From Candidatus Rokuibacteriota bacterium (lineage in GTDB: Bacteria > Methylomirabilota > Methylomirabilia > Rokubacteriales > CSP1-6): a stretch of 61,925 nt of DNA. The stretch is from NCBI GenBank assembly GCA_003220435.1, contig QHSL01000076.1, positions 1-61,925 of the forward strand, in the 5' to 3' direction. The translations under genes were made by a program, and so were the position numbers. The notes below the pieces were generated by a model, which did no database searches, was not told where the DNA came from, and worked only from the letters and a program-made list of their open reading frames with translations. Below, piece by piece: positions 28,390-37,275 of this stretch. The stretch's first letter is position 1; every line of letters begins with the position of its first letter.

Positions 28390-30375
28390 ATGACCCCGCC
28401 CGTTGCCTTCCGCGACACGTTCTGGAACGTCCCCGGCTGGGCCCAGGTCGCGCTCTACGTCGCCGGCGCGCTGGCGATCTCGATTTTCGTCTACGGGATG
28501 TGGCAGCGGGTGAGCCTCTGGCGGCGCGGTCTGCCCGAGCATCGGCTCGACCGGATCCCCGAGCGCCTCCGTCTCGTGCTCGCCCACGCGCTCGGCCAGG
28601 CGCGCACGCTCTCGCAGCGGTACCCGGGGATCATGCACGCGATCATGTTCTGGGGCTTCCTGGCCCTGTTCATGGGCACCGTGCTGGCCACGATCGACTG
28701 GGACCTCACGCTCCCGGTGTTCGGCTACAAGCTCCTCAAGGGATGGTTCTACCTCTTCTACGAGACCACGCTCGACCTGTTCGGACTCTTCTTCGTGATC
28801 GGCCTGGGCATGGCGGTGTGGCGGCGGTTCGTCCGCCGCCCGGCGCAGGTCGACGCCACCGCGCGCTTCGCGTGGGCGCTGACGCTGCTCTTCGCGATCA
28901 ACGTGACCGGCTTCGTGATGGAGGCGTGCCGCCTCGCGGTGGTGGATCCATGGTGGGCGCGGTGGTCGCCGGTCGGCTGGGCGCTCGGCCGAGGATTCCT
29001 GGCCCTCGGTATGACGGAGGGTCCGCTGCGCCTCCTCCACCTGGCGACATGGGTCTTCCACGCGATCCTCGCGCTGCTGTTCATCGCGATCGTCCCGTAC
29101 TCCTACTTCGTCCACCTGCTGACGACGCCGCTCAACATCTTCTTCTCGAAGCTCGGGCCCCGCGGCGAGATCCGGGAGATCAAGAACATCGAGGAGGCGG
29201 AGTTCCTCGGCGTCTCCAGGCTCGAGGAGTTCTCGTGGAAGCGGCGGCTCGACTTCGATGCGTGCGTCGAGTGCGGCCGCTGCCAGGCGGCCTGCCCGGC
29301 TTACATGTCGGGCTCCGCGCTGTCGCCCAAGCAGATCATCGTGAAGCTCAAGCGCCACATGCACGGCGAGCTGCCCGGTCCGATTCACGGCGAGCTCATC
29401 AAGGCGGACGAGCTCTGGGCGTGCACGACGTGCATGGCGTGCGTGCAGGAGTGCCCGGCCTTCATCGACATCGTCGACACCATCGTCGACCTCCGGCGCT
29501 ATCTGACACTCTCCGAGGGCGCCCTGCCCTCGACGGCGCCGCAGTCGCTCCAGAACATCCAGCGCGCCGGGAACCCGTGGGGGCTGCCGGCCGGCGAGCG
29601 GCTCGCGTGGGCGCAGGGGCTCGATGTCCCCGTCCTCCAGCCCGACCAGGAGGTCGAGTACCTCTACTGGGTGGGCTGCTCGGCCTCGTACGACCGCCGC
29701 AACCAGGCAATCGCGCGCGCGGTGGTGAAGATCCTCAAGGCCGGCGGGGTCAGCTTCGCGGTGATGCAGGAGGAGCGCTGCCACGGCGAGGTCGGCCGGC
29801 GCCTCGGCGAGGAGTATCTCTACCAGACGCTCCAGCAGGAGAACGTCGAGGCGCTCAAGCGGTACCGGTTCCGCAAGGTCATCACGCACTGCCCGCACTG
29901 CTTCAACACGATCAAGAACGAGTTCCCCCAGTTCGGCGGGACCTACCAGGTCCTCCACCACTCGCAGGTCATCGAGGAGCTGATCGCGGCCGGCCGGGTC
30001 CGGCCCAAGCGCGCCCTCGACGTCACGATCGCGTTCCACGACTCGTGCTACCTCGGCCGCTACAACGGCATCCTCGAGGCCCCGCGGAACGTCGCGAAGG
30101 CCGTCCCGGGGCTACGGCTGGTCGAGCTGCCGCGCAACCGGGAGCGCGGCCTGTGCTGCGGGGGCGGGGGCGGCCACATGTGGATGGAGGTCAAGGCGCA
30201 GAAGCGCGTGAACATCATCCGGGTCGAGGAAGCGCTCGAGGCCAGGGTGGACATGGTCGGCACCGGCTGTCCGTTCTGTCTGGCCATGGTCGACCTCGGT
30301 CGCAAGGTGAAAGGGGCCGAGGAGAGTCTTCAAGTGAAGGACGTGAGCGAGCTGGTCGCGGAAAGCCTCGAATGA
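28390..30375 (+). CDS. membrane-bound Fe-S oxidoreductase (HdrD/GlpC-like, ETF:quinone type)
   Basis: The N-terminal ~270 residues hold five to six membrane helices like a NarI/cytochrome b subunit. Two ferredoxin-type clusters follow (CVECGRCQAACP near 295; CTTCMACVQECP near 342), then two CCG domains (HCPHCFNTIKNEF and FHDSCYLGRYNG, with RGLCCGGGGGHMW). This layout matches the EtfAB-linked quinone reductase family. 661 residues from ATG 28390; a TAAGGT -10-like box lies 10 nt upstream and GGAG just before the ATG. It overlaps the next gene by 4 nt. It probably passes electrons from a soluble carrier to the quinone pool. Confidence 0.87.
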   Translation: MTPPVAFRDTFWNVPGWAQVALYVAGALAISIFVYGMWQRVSLWRRGLPEHRLDRIPERLRLVLAHALGQARTLSQRYPGIMHAIMFWGFLALFMGTVLATIDWDLTLPVFGYKLLKGWFYLFYETTLDLFGLFFVIGLGMAVWRRFVRRPAQVDATARFAWALTLLFAINVTGFVMEACRLAVVDPWWARWSPVGWALGRGFLALGMTEGPLRLLHLATWVFHAILALLFIAIVPYSYFVHLLTTPLNIFFSKLGPRGEIREIKNIEEAEFLGVSRLEEFSWKRRLDFDACVECGRCQAACPAYMSGSALSPKQIIVKLKRHMHGELPGPIHGELIKADELWACTTCMACVQECPAFIDIVDTIVDLRRYLTLSEGALPSTAPQSLQNIQRAGNPWGLPAGERLAWAQGLDVPVLQPDQEVEYLYWVGCSASYDRRNQAIARAVVKILKAGGVSFAVMQEERCHGEVGRRLGEEYLYQTLQQENVEALKRYRFRKVITHCPHCFNTIKNEFPQFGGTYQVLHHSQVIEELIAAGRVRPKRALDVTIAFHDSCYLGRYNGILEAPRNVAKAVPGLRLVELPRNRERGLCCGGGGGHMWMEVKAQKRVNIIRVEEALEARVDMVGTGCPFCLAMVDLGRKVKGAEESLQVKDVSELVAESLE

Positions 30376-30713
30376 AGGCGCTGCTGCGCGCGCTGCCCGA
30401 CGTGGTCCGGACCATCGCCGGACTCGCCGTCGATCCGGTGCTGCCGAAGGCCGCCAAGATCGCGCTGGCGGCCGCGGTGCTCTACCTCGTATCGCCGGTG
30501 GATCTTATCCCCGACTTCATTCCCGTCCTCGGCTACTTCGACGATCTGCTGGTCGCGGCGATCGTGGTCGACGGGATGCTGAGCTACGTGAACCGGGGGC
30601 TCGTCCTCAAGTACTGGCCGGGAAGCCCGGAGTCCCTGGAGCGCGTCGCTCGCTCAGCCCGGGTGCTCGCCGCGTGGGTGCCGCGCCGGCTCAAGCTGAA
30701 GATCTTCTCCTGA
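30372..30713 (+). CDS. YkvA/DUF1232 family membrane protein
   Basis: The 113-residue product contains the DUF1232 core YLVSPVDLIPDFIPVLGYFDDLLVAA, with one membrane-prone segment. ATG 30372 overlaps the Fe-S protein stop (ATGA). Function unknown. It probably shares the oxidoreductase transcript. Confidence 0.88.
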   Translation: MKALLRALPDVVRTIAGLAVDPVLPKAAKIALAAAVLYLVSPVDLIPDFIPVLGYFDDLLVAAIVVDGMLSYVNRGLVLKYWPGSPESLERVARSARVLAAWVPRRLKLKIFS

Positions 30714-30872
30714 TCCCGACACGACCCCGACCCCGACGGGAGGACGCACGATCGCCGGCCGATGGCGCTGAACCTCGTCGCCAAGCGGCTGGGCAGGAGC
30801 TGGCGACACACGGGATCGCGATGCTCGAGCGGCTCGCCGACGTCAAGGTCGGCGGCTGATCCGGTGCCGGTA

Positions 30873-30901
30873 TTGACAACGATCCGGGCCCAACTTCTAA
30901 T
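30873..30901 (+). promoter_or_regulatory. strong sigma70-type promoter of the liv operon
   Basis: TTGACA (30873-30878), exactly 17 nt, then TCTAAT (30896-30901, 5 of 6 consensus). Transcription from about 30908 leaves a 43-nt leader with GAGAGGA before ATG 30951. The 159 nt before it (30714-30872) hold no confident gene. Confidence 0.75.
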
Positions 30902-30950
30902 GGCGCGCACGGAGCGAACCCCGCAGGGAGTCGTTCGTGGAGAGGACCGC

Positions 30951-32270
30951 ATGCGCCCTCACTGGCTGAGTCGCCTCGCGCTGGGACTGCTCGCGGCCAC
31001 GCTGGTCGTGGTCGCGGTCTGGACCCCGGCACCGTTCGCGCAGGGCAAGAAGATCAAGATCGGCGTCGTGTACGACTACACCGGGCCCTTCGCCGGCGGT
31101 GGCTCCGAGCTGCACGCGCTCGGCGCCAAGATCATGATCGACTACTTCATCAAGAAGGGCGGCGTGGAGGGCTATCAGATCGAGGCGCTCTACGCCGACG
31201 CCCAGAGCAAGCCCGACGTCGCGATCAACGAGGCGGTGCGCCTGATCGAGCAAGAGAAGGTCGATATGCTGCTGGGCTTCTATTCGTCGGCGGAGTGCGT
31301 GCCGGCGGCGGCCCGGATCGAGCAGCTCAAGAAGTTCATGTGGATCACCACCTGTATCTCATCCGCGGTGCTCGAGAATCGCAATCTCAAGTACGTCTTT
31401 CGGGCGCAGCCGAGCGGTCGGCAGTTCGGCCTGATGTCGGCGGACTTCGTCGCCAAGAACACGAAGGCGAAGCTCGGCAAGGAGCCCAAGGACCTCCGGG
31501 TCGCCATCATCCACGAGGACGGGGCGTACGGTGTCGACGTCTCGAAGGGGAACGAGGAGGGAGCCAAGAAGGCCGGCTTCGCCATCGTCCTCAAGGAAGG
31601 ATACGCCGCGACCGCGCCCGACCTGGCGTCGCTGGTGACCAAGCTCAAGCGCGGGCGCCCGGACGTCGTCTTCCACACCGGCTACAACCCGGACATCACG
31701 CTGTTCCTGCGGCAGGCGCGCGAGCAGGGGCTGCGCTTCAGCGCCCTGATTGGCCACGGAGCGGGCTACGGCGTATACGACAAGCTGAAGGAGTCGCTCG
31801 GCCGGGACGTGAACTACTTCTTCAACGTCGATCCGATCTCGATCTGGCTGACCAACGAGAAGGCCTTGAGGAAAGAGCTGCCGCCGATGATCAAGCTGAT
31901 CGGCGACGAGTACGAGAAGGCGCGGCCGGGCACGCACGTGAGGTCGGCGCACGTGGGCATGTCCGCCAGCAACACGTACGTGTTCATGACCGAGGTCCTG
32001 CCGCGGGCCATCAAGAAGCACGGCGGCATCGACGCCGAGGCACTGCGCAAGGCCGCGCTCGAGGTCGATCTGCCTGAGGGCGGCACGATGCTGGGCTTCG
32101 GCGTGAAATTCCTCGGCGAGGGCTCGCCCATGGCCGGGCAGAACGATCGGGCATTCCCGGTCATCGTGCAGTACGTCGACGACAAGCCGTACATCGTCTG
32201 GCCGGCGAGCCTGCAGCAGCGCGAGCCAGTGCTGCCTCTCCCCGGCTCGTCGCCGTACGCGGCGCAGTGA
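30951..32270 (+). CDS. branched-chain amino-acid-type ABC transporter substrate-binding protein
   Basis: A Sec signal peptide (about 1-30, ending PFAQ) is followed by a type I periplasmic binding fold of the Leu/Ile/Val family: KIGVVYDYTGPFAGGG, NEAVRLIEQEKVDMLLGFYSS and VIHEDGAYGVDVSKGNEEG. 439 residues. In this family ligands range from amino acids to aromatic acids, so the substrate is open. First gene of a complete SBP-G-F-H-M operon under its own promoter. Confidence 0.92.
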   Translation: MRPHWLSRLALGLLAATLVVVAVWTPAPFAQGKKIKIGVVYDYTGPFAGGGSELHALGAKIMIDYFIKKGGVEGYQIEALYADAQSKPDVAINEAVRLIEQEKVDMLLGFYSSAECVPAAARIEQLKKFMWITTCISSAVLENRNLKYVFRAQPSGRQFGLMSADFVAKNTKAKLGKEPKDLRVAIIHEDGAYGVDVSKGNEEGAKKAGFAIVLKEGYAATAPDLASLVTKLKRGRPDVVFHTGYNPDITLFLRQAREQGLRFSALIGHGAGYGVYDKLKESLGRDVNYFFNVDPISIWLTNEKALRKELPPMIKLIGDEYEKARPGTHVRSAHVGMSASNTYVFMTEVLPRAIKKHGGIDAEALRKAALEVDLPEGGTMLGFGVKFLGEGSPMAGQNDRAFPVIVQYVDDKPYIVWPASLQQREPVLPLPGSSPYAAQ

Positions 32271-32306
32271 TGGGCCGCGCCGAGGGCGTCCCGGCCTGAT
32301 CCCTCC

Positions 32307-33062
32307 TTGCTGAAGATCGCGGGCCTGACCAAACGCTTCGGCGGCTTCACCGCCGTCAGCAACGTGTCGTTCGAGGTCGAGAAGGGCGAGATCCTGGGCC
32401 TCATCGGCCCCAACGGCTCCGGCAAGAGCACCATCTTCAACATGGTCTCCGGGACGCTGGCTCCGAACAGCGGCTCGATCCAGTTCGACGGCCGCGAGAT
32501 CGCCGGCCAGCCGCCCCACCGGATCATCAACCTCGGCATCGGCCGGACCTTCCAGATCCCACGCCCCTTCCGTCGCCTCTCGCTGGTGGAGAACGTGGTG
32601 CTGGCGGGCTTCTACGGGCAGGGGCGACGCTCGCGCCGGGAGGCGTTCGAGGCGGCCGAGCGCGCGCTCGGGCTCGTGGGGCTTCCGACCGATCGCGGAG
32701 CCACCGTCGAGGGACTCGGCGCCGCGGCGCTGAAGAAGCTCGAGCTCGCCAAGGCGCTGGCCACCGCGCCGAAGCTCCTCCTGGCCGACGAGAGCCTCAG
32801 CGGGCTGGACGAGCACGAGATGGACCAGGCCGCCGATTTGCTGCGGCGGATCTGCCGCGATCTCGACGTCACCATCGTCTGGGTCGAGCACATCATGGGA
32901 GTCCTGATGCGGGTGGTCGATCGGGTGATGGTGCTCGATCACGGCGAGAAGATCGCCGAGGGCCAGCCCGCGGCGGTGGCGAGCGACCCGCGCGTGATCG
33001 AGGTCTATCTCGGAACGCAGGCGGCGGCGGTGCGCGCCGCCGCCGGTGCGGCCCGCGCCTGA
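32307..33062 (+). CDS. livG: ABC transporter ATP-binding protein (LivG type)
   Basis: The 251-residue ATPase has Walker A (GPNGSGKST), a Q-loop region (GRTFQIPRPF) and Walker B with the catalytic Glu (LLLADESLSGLDEHE). The signature that is normally LSGGQ reads LGAAALKKLELAKALA, a divergent form. TTG 32307 is the start that fits the family N-terminus (LKIAGLTKRFGG); no ribosome site is obvious, and it lies 36 nt after the binding-protein stop. Confidence 0.9.
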   Translation: MLKIAGLTKRFGGFTAVSNVSFEVEKGEILGLIGPNGSGKSTIFNMVSGTLAPNSGSIQFDGREIAGQPPHRIINLGIGRTFQIPRPFRRLSLVENVVLAGFYGQGRRSRREAFEAAERALGLVGLPTDRGATVEGLGAAALKKLELAKALATAPKLLLADESLSGLDEHEMDQAADLLRRICRDLDVTIVWVEHIMGVLMRVVDRVMVLDHGEKIAEGQPAAVASDPRVIEVYLGTQAAAVRAAAGAARA

Positions 33063-33081
33063 GCCGGCCACCGGCGCGCTC

Positions 33082-33786
33082 ATGCTCGCGCTGAAATCGG
33101 TCCGCGCGGACTACACCACCTTTCAGGCGCTGTTCGACGTGTCGCTCGAGGTCCGGCAGGGCGAGGCCGTCGGTGTCATCGGCCCGAACGGCGCCGGGAA
33201 GACCACCCTCATGCGCGTCGTCTCCGGACTGCTGCGGCCGACCGGGGGATCGATCGTCATGGAGGGTGTCGATCTGGTCAAGACGCCGCCGCACCGGATC
33301 GTCGAGCTGGGGATCGCGCACGTGCCCGAGAGCCGCCGTCTTTTCCCACGCATGTCCGTCGAGGACAACCTCAAGATGGGCAGCTTCATGCGGGCGGCGC
33401 GCCCGAAGTTCCGTCGGCGGCTCGACGTGGTCTACGAGCTCTTCCCGCGCCTGCGCGAGCGGCGGGCGCAGCTGGCCGGCAGCATGTCCGGCGGGGAGCA
33501 GCAGATGTGCGCGATCGGCCGCGCCCTCATGTCCGAGCCGAAGCTGCTCCTGCTCGACGAGCCGTCGGCGGGGCTGGCTCCCGTCGTCGTGGAGCAGGTC
33601 TTCGACCTGGTGACGCGCCTCCGGGCCGCCGGCCTCACCGTGCTGATCGTCGAGCAGAACGTGCAGCAGGTGCTGCGCGTCGTCGATCGCGCGTACGTGC
33701 TCAAGGCCGGCCGCATCCGCGCCGCCGGCGCCGCCGCCGAGCTGCTGGCCAGCGACACGATCCGCGAAGCGTATCTCGGAATCTGA
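33082..33786 (+). CDS. livF: ABC transporter ATP-binding protein (LivF type)
   Basis: A standard 234-residue LivF: Walker A GPNGAGKTT, signature MSGGEQQMCAIGRALM, Walker B LLLLDEPSAGLAP and the switch His region IVEQNVQQVL. ATG 33082 gives the usual length; an in-frame GTG at 33046 would overlap livG by 17 nt and add 12 residues. It pairs with LivG to power the LivHM channel. Confidence 0.93.
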   Translation: MLALKSVRADYTTFQALFDVSLEVRQGEAVGVIGPNGAGKTTLMRVVSGLLRPTGGSIVMEGVDLVKTPPHRIVELGIAHVPESRRLFPRMSVEDNLKMGSFMRAARPKFRRRLDVVYELFPRLRERRAQLAGSMSGGEQQMCAIGRALMSEPKLLLLDEPSAGLAPVVVEQVFDLVTRLRAAGLTVLIVEQNVQQVLRVVDRAYVLKAGRIRAAGAAAELLASDTIREAYLGI

Positions 33787-33807
33787 GGAGAAGGGACGAC
33801 CGCCCCC

Positions 33808-34677
33808 ATGGCCATCTTCGACATCTTCCTGCTCGAGGCGCTGCTCAACGGCGTGCTGCTGGGTGGCGTCCTGGCCCTGCTCTCGCTCGGCTTGAACCTG
33901 ATCTTCGGCGTCATCGACGTTGTCTGGATCTGCTACGCGGAGCTGATCATGCTCGGGATGTACGGGATGTACTTCCTGTACACGGTGTACCACGCGCCGA
34001 TCGTCGCGGCGGCGGCGGTCTGCATCGTCGCCGTCGCGATCCTGGGCGTCCTCCTGCACGTGCTGGTGATCGCGCCGCTGCTGGGAGCCGCGCCCATCAA
34101 CCAGCTCCTGGCCACCGGCGGCGTGCTGTTCTTCCTGCAATCCGCCGCCACGGTCCTGTTCGGCGTCGAGTTCAAGAACCTCGGCCTGCGCCTGCCGGTC
34201 CTCAAGGCGGCCGGGATGTTCATCAGCTACTCGCGCCTGCTCGCCTTCGTCGCCGCCCTCGTCGGGATGGTGCTCGTCTATCTGTTCATGACGCGGACGT
34301 ACACCGGGACGGCGATCCGGGCGATCGCGCAGGACCGTCAGATCATCCCGCTCATGGGGGTCAACAGCCGTCGGATCTACCTGGTCACCTCGGCGCTCGG
34401 CGGCGGGCTGGCCGGGCTCGCCGCGTGCCTGCTGGTGCTGCAGTACGATGTTCACCCCTTCGTCGGACTGTCATTCGGGCCGATTACCTTTTTGATCTGC
34501 GTGCTCGGCAGCCTCGGCAACTTCGTGGGCGGCTTCGTCGCCGCCTTCGTGTTCGCGGAGATCATCGCGCTGGGCGGGCTCTACCTGGATCTCGAGTGGG
34601 GCTACGTGTTCGCGTTCGCGTTCTTCATCGTGATGATGTTCGTCCGCCCGGAAGGCTTGATGGCGCGCCGTTCGTGA
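33808..34677 (+). CDS. livH: branched-chain amino-acid-type ABC permease (LivH)
   Basis: The 289-residue protein has about eight hydrophobic helices and the LivH-like start LLNGVLLGGVLALLSLGLNLIFG. The cytoplasmic loop TGTAIRAIAQDRQIIPLMGVN contains the EAA-like coupling element. ATG 33808 follows livF by 21 nt, with a ribosome site (GAGGAGAAGGGA). It overlaps livM by 4 nt. Confidence 0.93.
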   Translation: MAIFDIFLLEALLNGVLLGGVLALLSLGLNLIFGVIDVVWICYAELIMLGMYGMYFLYTVYHAPIVAAAAVCIVAVAILGVLLHVLVIAPLLGAAPINQLLATGGVLFFLQSAATVLFGVEFKNLGLRLPVLKAAGMFISYSRLLAFVAALVGMVLVYLFMTRTYTGTAIRAIAQDRQIIPLMGVNSRRIYLVTSALGGGLAGLAACLLVLQYDVHPFVGLSFGPITFLICVLGSLGNFVGGFVAAFVFAEIIALGGLYLDLEWGYVFAFAFFIVMMFVRPEGLMARRS

Positions 34678-35627
34678 CCCGCTACCTGCCCTGGCTCGGG
34701 GGCCTGGCGCTGATCGGGTTGCCGTTCGTCTACACCGCGCCGTACCCCATGCACATCCTGATCATCATCCTGATCTGGTCGTTCGCCTACACCTCGTGGT
34801 CGGTCATGGGGCGGTTCGGCCTGGTGTCGCTCGGTCACGGCGGGTTCATGGGCATCGGCGCGTACGCCACCGCGCTCGCGTGGAACTACTGGCACATCAG
34901 CCCGTGGATCGGCGCCCCGATGGCCCTGCTGGCCGGCGCGCTCCTGGCGGTCGTGGTCGCGTACCCGTGCTTCCGCTTCCGGATCATCGGCCACTACTTC
35001 GCGCTGGTGACGCTGGCGCTCTCCGGCATCGTCCTCCAGGTGATCACCGCCACCCGCGACTACACGGGCGGCTCACTCGGCTACACGCCGGAGCGCTACC
35101 AAAGTGGCAGCTCGTTCTACGCCCTTCAGTTCACGGGCAAAACTACGTGGTACTTGATCGCCCTCGGGGTCTGGGCGGCCGGGCTCTACGTCTGGCATCG
35201 CGTCGATCGCAGCATGCTCCGCTACGCGCTCGAGGCGATCTCGGAGGACGAGGACGGCGCGGCCGCCGCCGGCGTGCACGTGACGCTGGAGAAGCTCAAG
35301 ATCACCGTGCTGAGCGCCGCCATGACCGCCCTGGCCGGCGCGCTCTACTGCCAGTATCAGATGTTCATCTCGCCCGACACGGTGAGCGGCATCGCGGTGT
35401 CGCTCCAGATGGTGTTCGCGGTGGTCGTCGGCGGAATCTACGTGCCCCTGGGCCCGACGGTGGGCGCGGTGATCACCATCCTGCTCGCCGAGGTGCTGCG
35501 TGTCTCCTTCGGCACCAGGGCGGTCGGCTGGGACAACCTCGTGTACGGCATTCTCCTGGTCATCTTCATCATCTTCCTGCCAAAGGGGATCCTGGGCAGC
35601 TTGCTGGCGCTGCGCCGGGCTAGTTGA
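34674..35627 (+). CDS. livM: branched-chain amino-acid-type ABC permease (LivM)
   Basis: A 317-residue polytopic protein starting at GTG 34674 (GTGA overlap with livH). Family segments: GRFGLVSLGHGGFMGIGAYA near the start, the coupling loop LRYALEAISEDEDGAAAAGV, and IPLGP-type GGIYVPLGPTVGAV. Completes the transporter. Its last 8 nt overlap the 3' end of the opposing deoxyribosyltransferase-like gene. Confidence 0.93.
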   Translation: MTRYLPWLGGLALIGLPFVYTAPYPMHILIIILIWSFAYTSWSVMGRFGLVSLGHGGFMGIGAYATALAWNYWHISPWIGAPMALLAGALLAVVVAYPCFRFRIIGHYFALVTLALSGIVLQVITATRDYTGGSLGYTPERYQSGSSFYALQFTGKTTWYLIALGVWAAGLYVWHRVDRSMLRYALEAISEDEDGAAAAGVHVTLEKLKITVLSAAMTALAGALYCQYQMFISPDTVSGIAVSLQMVFAVVVGGIYVPLGPTVGAVITILLAEVLRVSFGTRAVGWDNLVYGILLVIFIIFLPKGILGSLLALRRAS

Positions 35628-36120
35628 TCCGCGGCCGCAAGGGCATGAGCGCCTGCGCCAGGTCCTCGAGGCGGGTCACGATCGAGCCGCCGCTCTTGCG
35701 GATGAAATACTCGACCTGCAGGTTCACGGTGGAGCCTTCGTTGTCAGCGCTCAGGCGGAAGTCGCCCCGATAGCCGACGATCAGCTTGCCCATGCCGAAG
35801 GCGTAGCCGATCTCCGCCGCGGTGCCGCTGTCGACGTCGACACCGTCGAGCACTGCGACCACGCCGCGCGCGGCCGCGATCGCCGCGCGATTCGTCTCAC
35901 CGATCTCGGGGTTGAGCGCCCGCCACGCATCGCGTCGCTCGGACCCGTAGGGCATCCGCTCGATCGCCTGGAGCTTTCGGGGATCGGTCAGGCTCCACGG
36001 GTCGACGACCTCGTAACCCAGCCCTTGAAGGTACGGGATGAAGACGCGGGTGTAGAAGTGCCGACCCGCTTCGGAGAAGCCCAGGGGGCTCGCGAGATAG
36101 ACCGCCATCGTGTCGTTCAT
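35620..36120 (-). CDS. nucleoside 2-deoxyribosyltransferase family protein
   Basis: The 166-residue product begins MNDTMAVYLASPLGFSEAG and has the family's DGVDVDSGTAAEIGYAFGMGK, with the conserved Asp and Glu of the active site. Members exchange bases on deoxynucleosides or hydrolyse N-glycosidic bonds. The first ATG (36120) or the second (36108) could start it. A TATCCT -10-like box at 36132-36137 would give a leader of only about 5 nt. It is divergent from a nucleoside-type binding protein, which supports a role in nucleoside salvage. Confidence 0.88.
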   Translation of the reverse strand: MNDTMAVYLASPLGFSEAGRHFYTRVFIPYLQGLGYEVVDPWSLTDPRKLQAIERMPYGSERRDAWRALNPEIGETNRAAIAAARGVVAVLDGVDVDSGTAAEIGYAFGMGKLIVGYRGDFRLSADNEGSTVNLQVEYFIRKSGGSIVTRLEDLAQALMPLRPRIN

Positions 36121-36260
36121 GGCCGCCGACGAGGATAACCGACTATGCGAACCCGGTGCGGCTGAGTATCATCGGGACGCCCGGATCCCGAGGGGCGTCG
36201 GGCCCCGGCGTGGAGGACGGACATGGCGGACCTTTCGGCGACGAGATCGGAGCGATACGC

Positions 36261-37271
36261 ATGATGACGCTACGCGCACTCACGCGGGCCGTCCTGACGC
36301 TGCTGGCTCCTCTCTCACTGGGCGCGGGCTGGTCGGCCGCCCCGGCGGGCGCGCAGGACTTCGTCCCGTCCGTGGTGTTCGACATGGGCGGCAAGTTCGA
36401 CAAGTCCTTCAACGAAGCCGCCTACCAGGGGGCCGAGCGCTTCAAGAAGGAGACCGGGATCGCGTACCGCGAGTTCGAGGTGACCGCCGAGGCTCAGCGC
36501 GAGCAGGCGCTCCGCAACATGGCACGGCGCGGCGCGCACGTCGTCGTGGGGATCGGCTTCTCGCAGGCCACCGGCATGGAGAAGGTCGCCAAGGAGTTCC
36601 CGAACATCAAGTTCGCGATCGTCGACGCGGTCGTGAACCTCCCCAACGTCCGGTCGATCGTCTTCAAGGAGCACGAGGGCTCGTTCCTGGTCGGCATGGC
36701 GGCGGCGATGGCCTCGAAGAGCGGCAAGGTCGGGTTCGTCGGCGGGATGGACATTCCGCTGATCCGGAAGTTCGCGCTCGGCTACGAGGAGGGCGTGAAG
36801 TACGTCAACGCCAAGGCCGAGGTCTTCCAGAACATGACCGGGACGACGCCGGCCGCCTGGAACGACCCGACCCGGGGCGGCGAGCTGGCGCGGAGCCAGT
36901 TCGACCGCGGCGCCGACGTGATCTATGCGGCCGCGGGCGCGACCGGGCTCGGCGTGCTCCAGGCCGCGAAGGACAAGGGCCGCCTGGCCATCGGCGTCGA
37001 CAGCAACCAGAACCACATCCACCCGGGCACGATCCTGACCTCGATGGTCAAGCGCGTCGACCTGGCCGTCTACGAGTCGTTCAAGGCCGCCAGGGACGGG
37101 ACGTGGAAGTCGGGCGTGCGCAACCTCGGCGTCGCCGAGGGGGGCGTGGGATACGCGCTCGATCAGAACAACCGCAGCCTGATCACTCCCGAGATGGAGA
37201 AGCGCCTGGAGCAGGCGCGCGCCGACATCGTGGCCGGCAAGATCAAGGTGACGGACTACATGGCCAAGTGA
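36261..37271 (+). CDS. BMP-family (nucleoside-type) ABC substrate-binding protein
   Basis: A signal peptide (about 1-31, ending AGAQ) with no lipobox Cys is followed by the Bmp/PnrA/Med fold: VVFDMGGKFDKSFNEAAYQGAERF, VVGIGFSQATGMEKVAKEFPN, VGFVGGMDIPLIRKFALGYEEG and IGVDSNQNHIHPGTILTSMVK. 336 residues from ATG 36261 with GGAG 7 nt upstream; earlier in-frame codons precede the hydrophobic signal and are rejected. A TATCAT box at 36167-36172 could be its -10. Nucleosides are the usual ligands. Confidence 0.92.
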   Translation: MMTLRALTRAVLTLLAPLSLGAGWSAAPAGAQDFVPSVVFDMGGKFDKSFNEAAYQGAERFKKETGIAYREFEVTAEAQREQALRNMARRGAHVVVGIGFSQATGMEKVAKEFPNIKFAIVDAVVNLPNVRSIVFKEHEGSFLVGMAAAMASKSGKVGFVGGMDIPLIRKFALGYEEGVKYVNAKAEVFQNMTGTTPAAWNDPTRGGELARSQFDRGADVIYAAAGATGLGVLQAAKDKGRLAIGVDSNQNHIHPGTILTSMVKRVDLAVYESFKAARDGTWKSGVRNLGVAEGGVGYALDQNNRSLITPEMEKRLEQARADIVAGKIKVTDYMAK

Positions 37272-37275
37272 GCGC

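Noticed and set aside
27622-30039. 805-codon open frame on the minus strand
   Set aside because: It lies antisense to the cytochromes and the Fe-S oxidoreductase and has no recognisable domain; composition is that of a shadow of high-GC codons.
32307-33062. LivG as a pseudogene because of its signature
   Set aside because: Length, Walker motifs and operon position are normal, so a divergent but working ATPase is more likely.
36121-36260. Riboswitch or leader peptide before the nucleoside-binding protein
   Set aside because: Only a -10-like TATCAT and a ribosome site are seen; no paired aptamer-like structure stands out.
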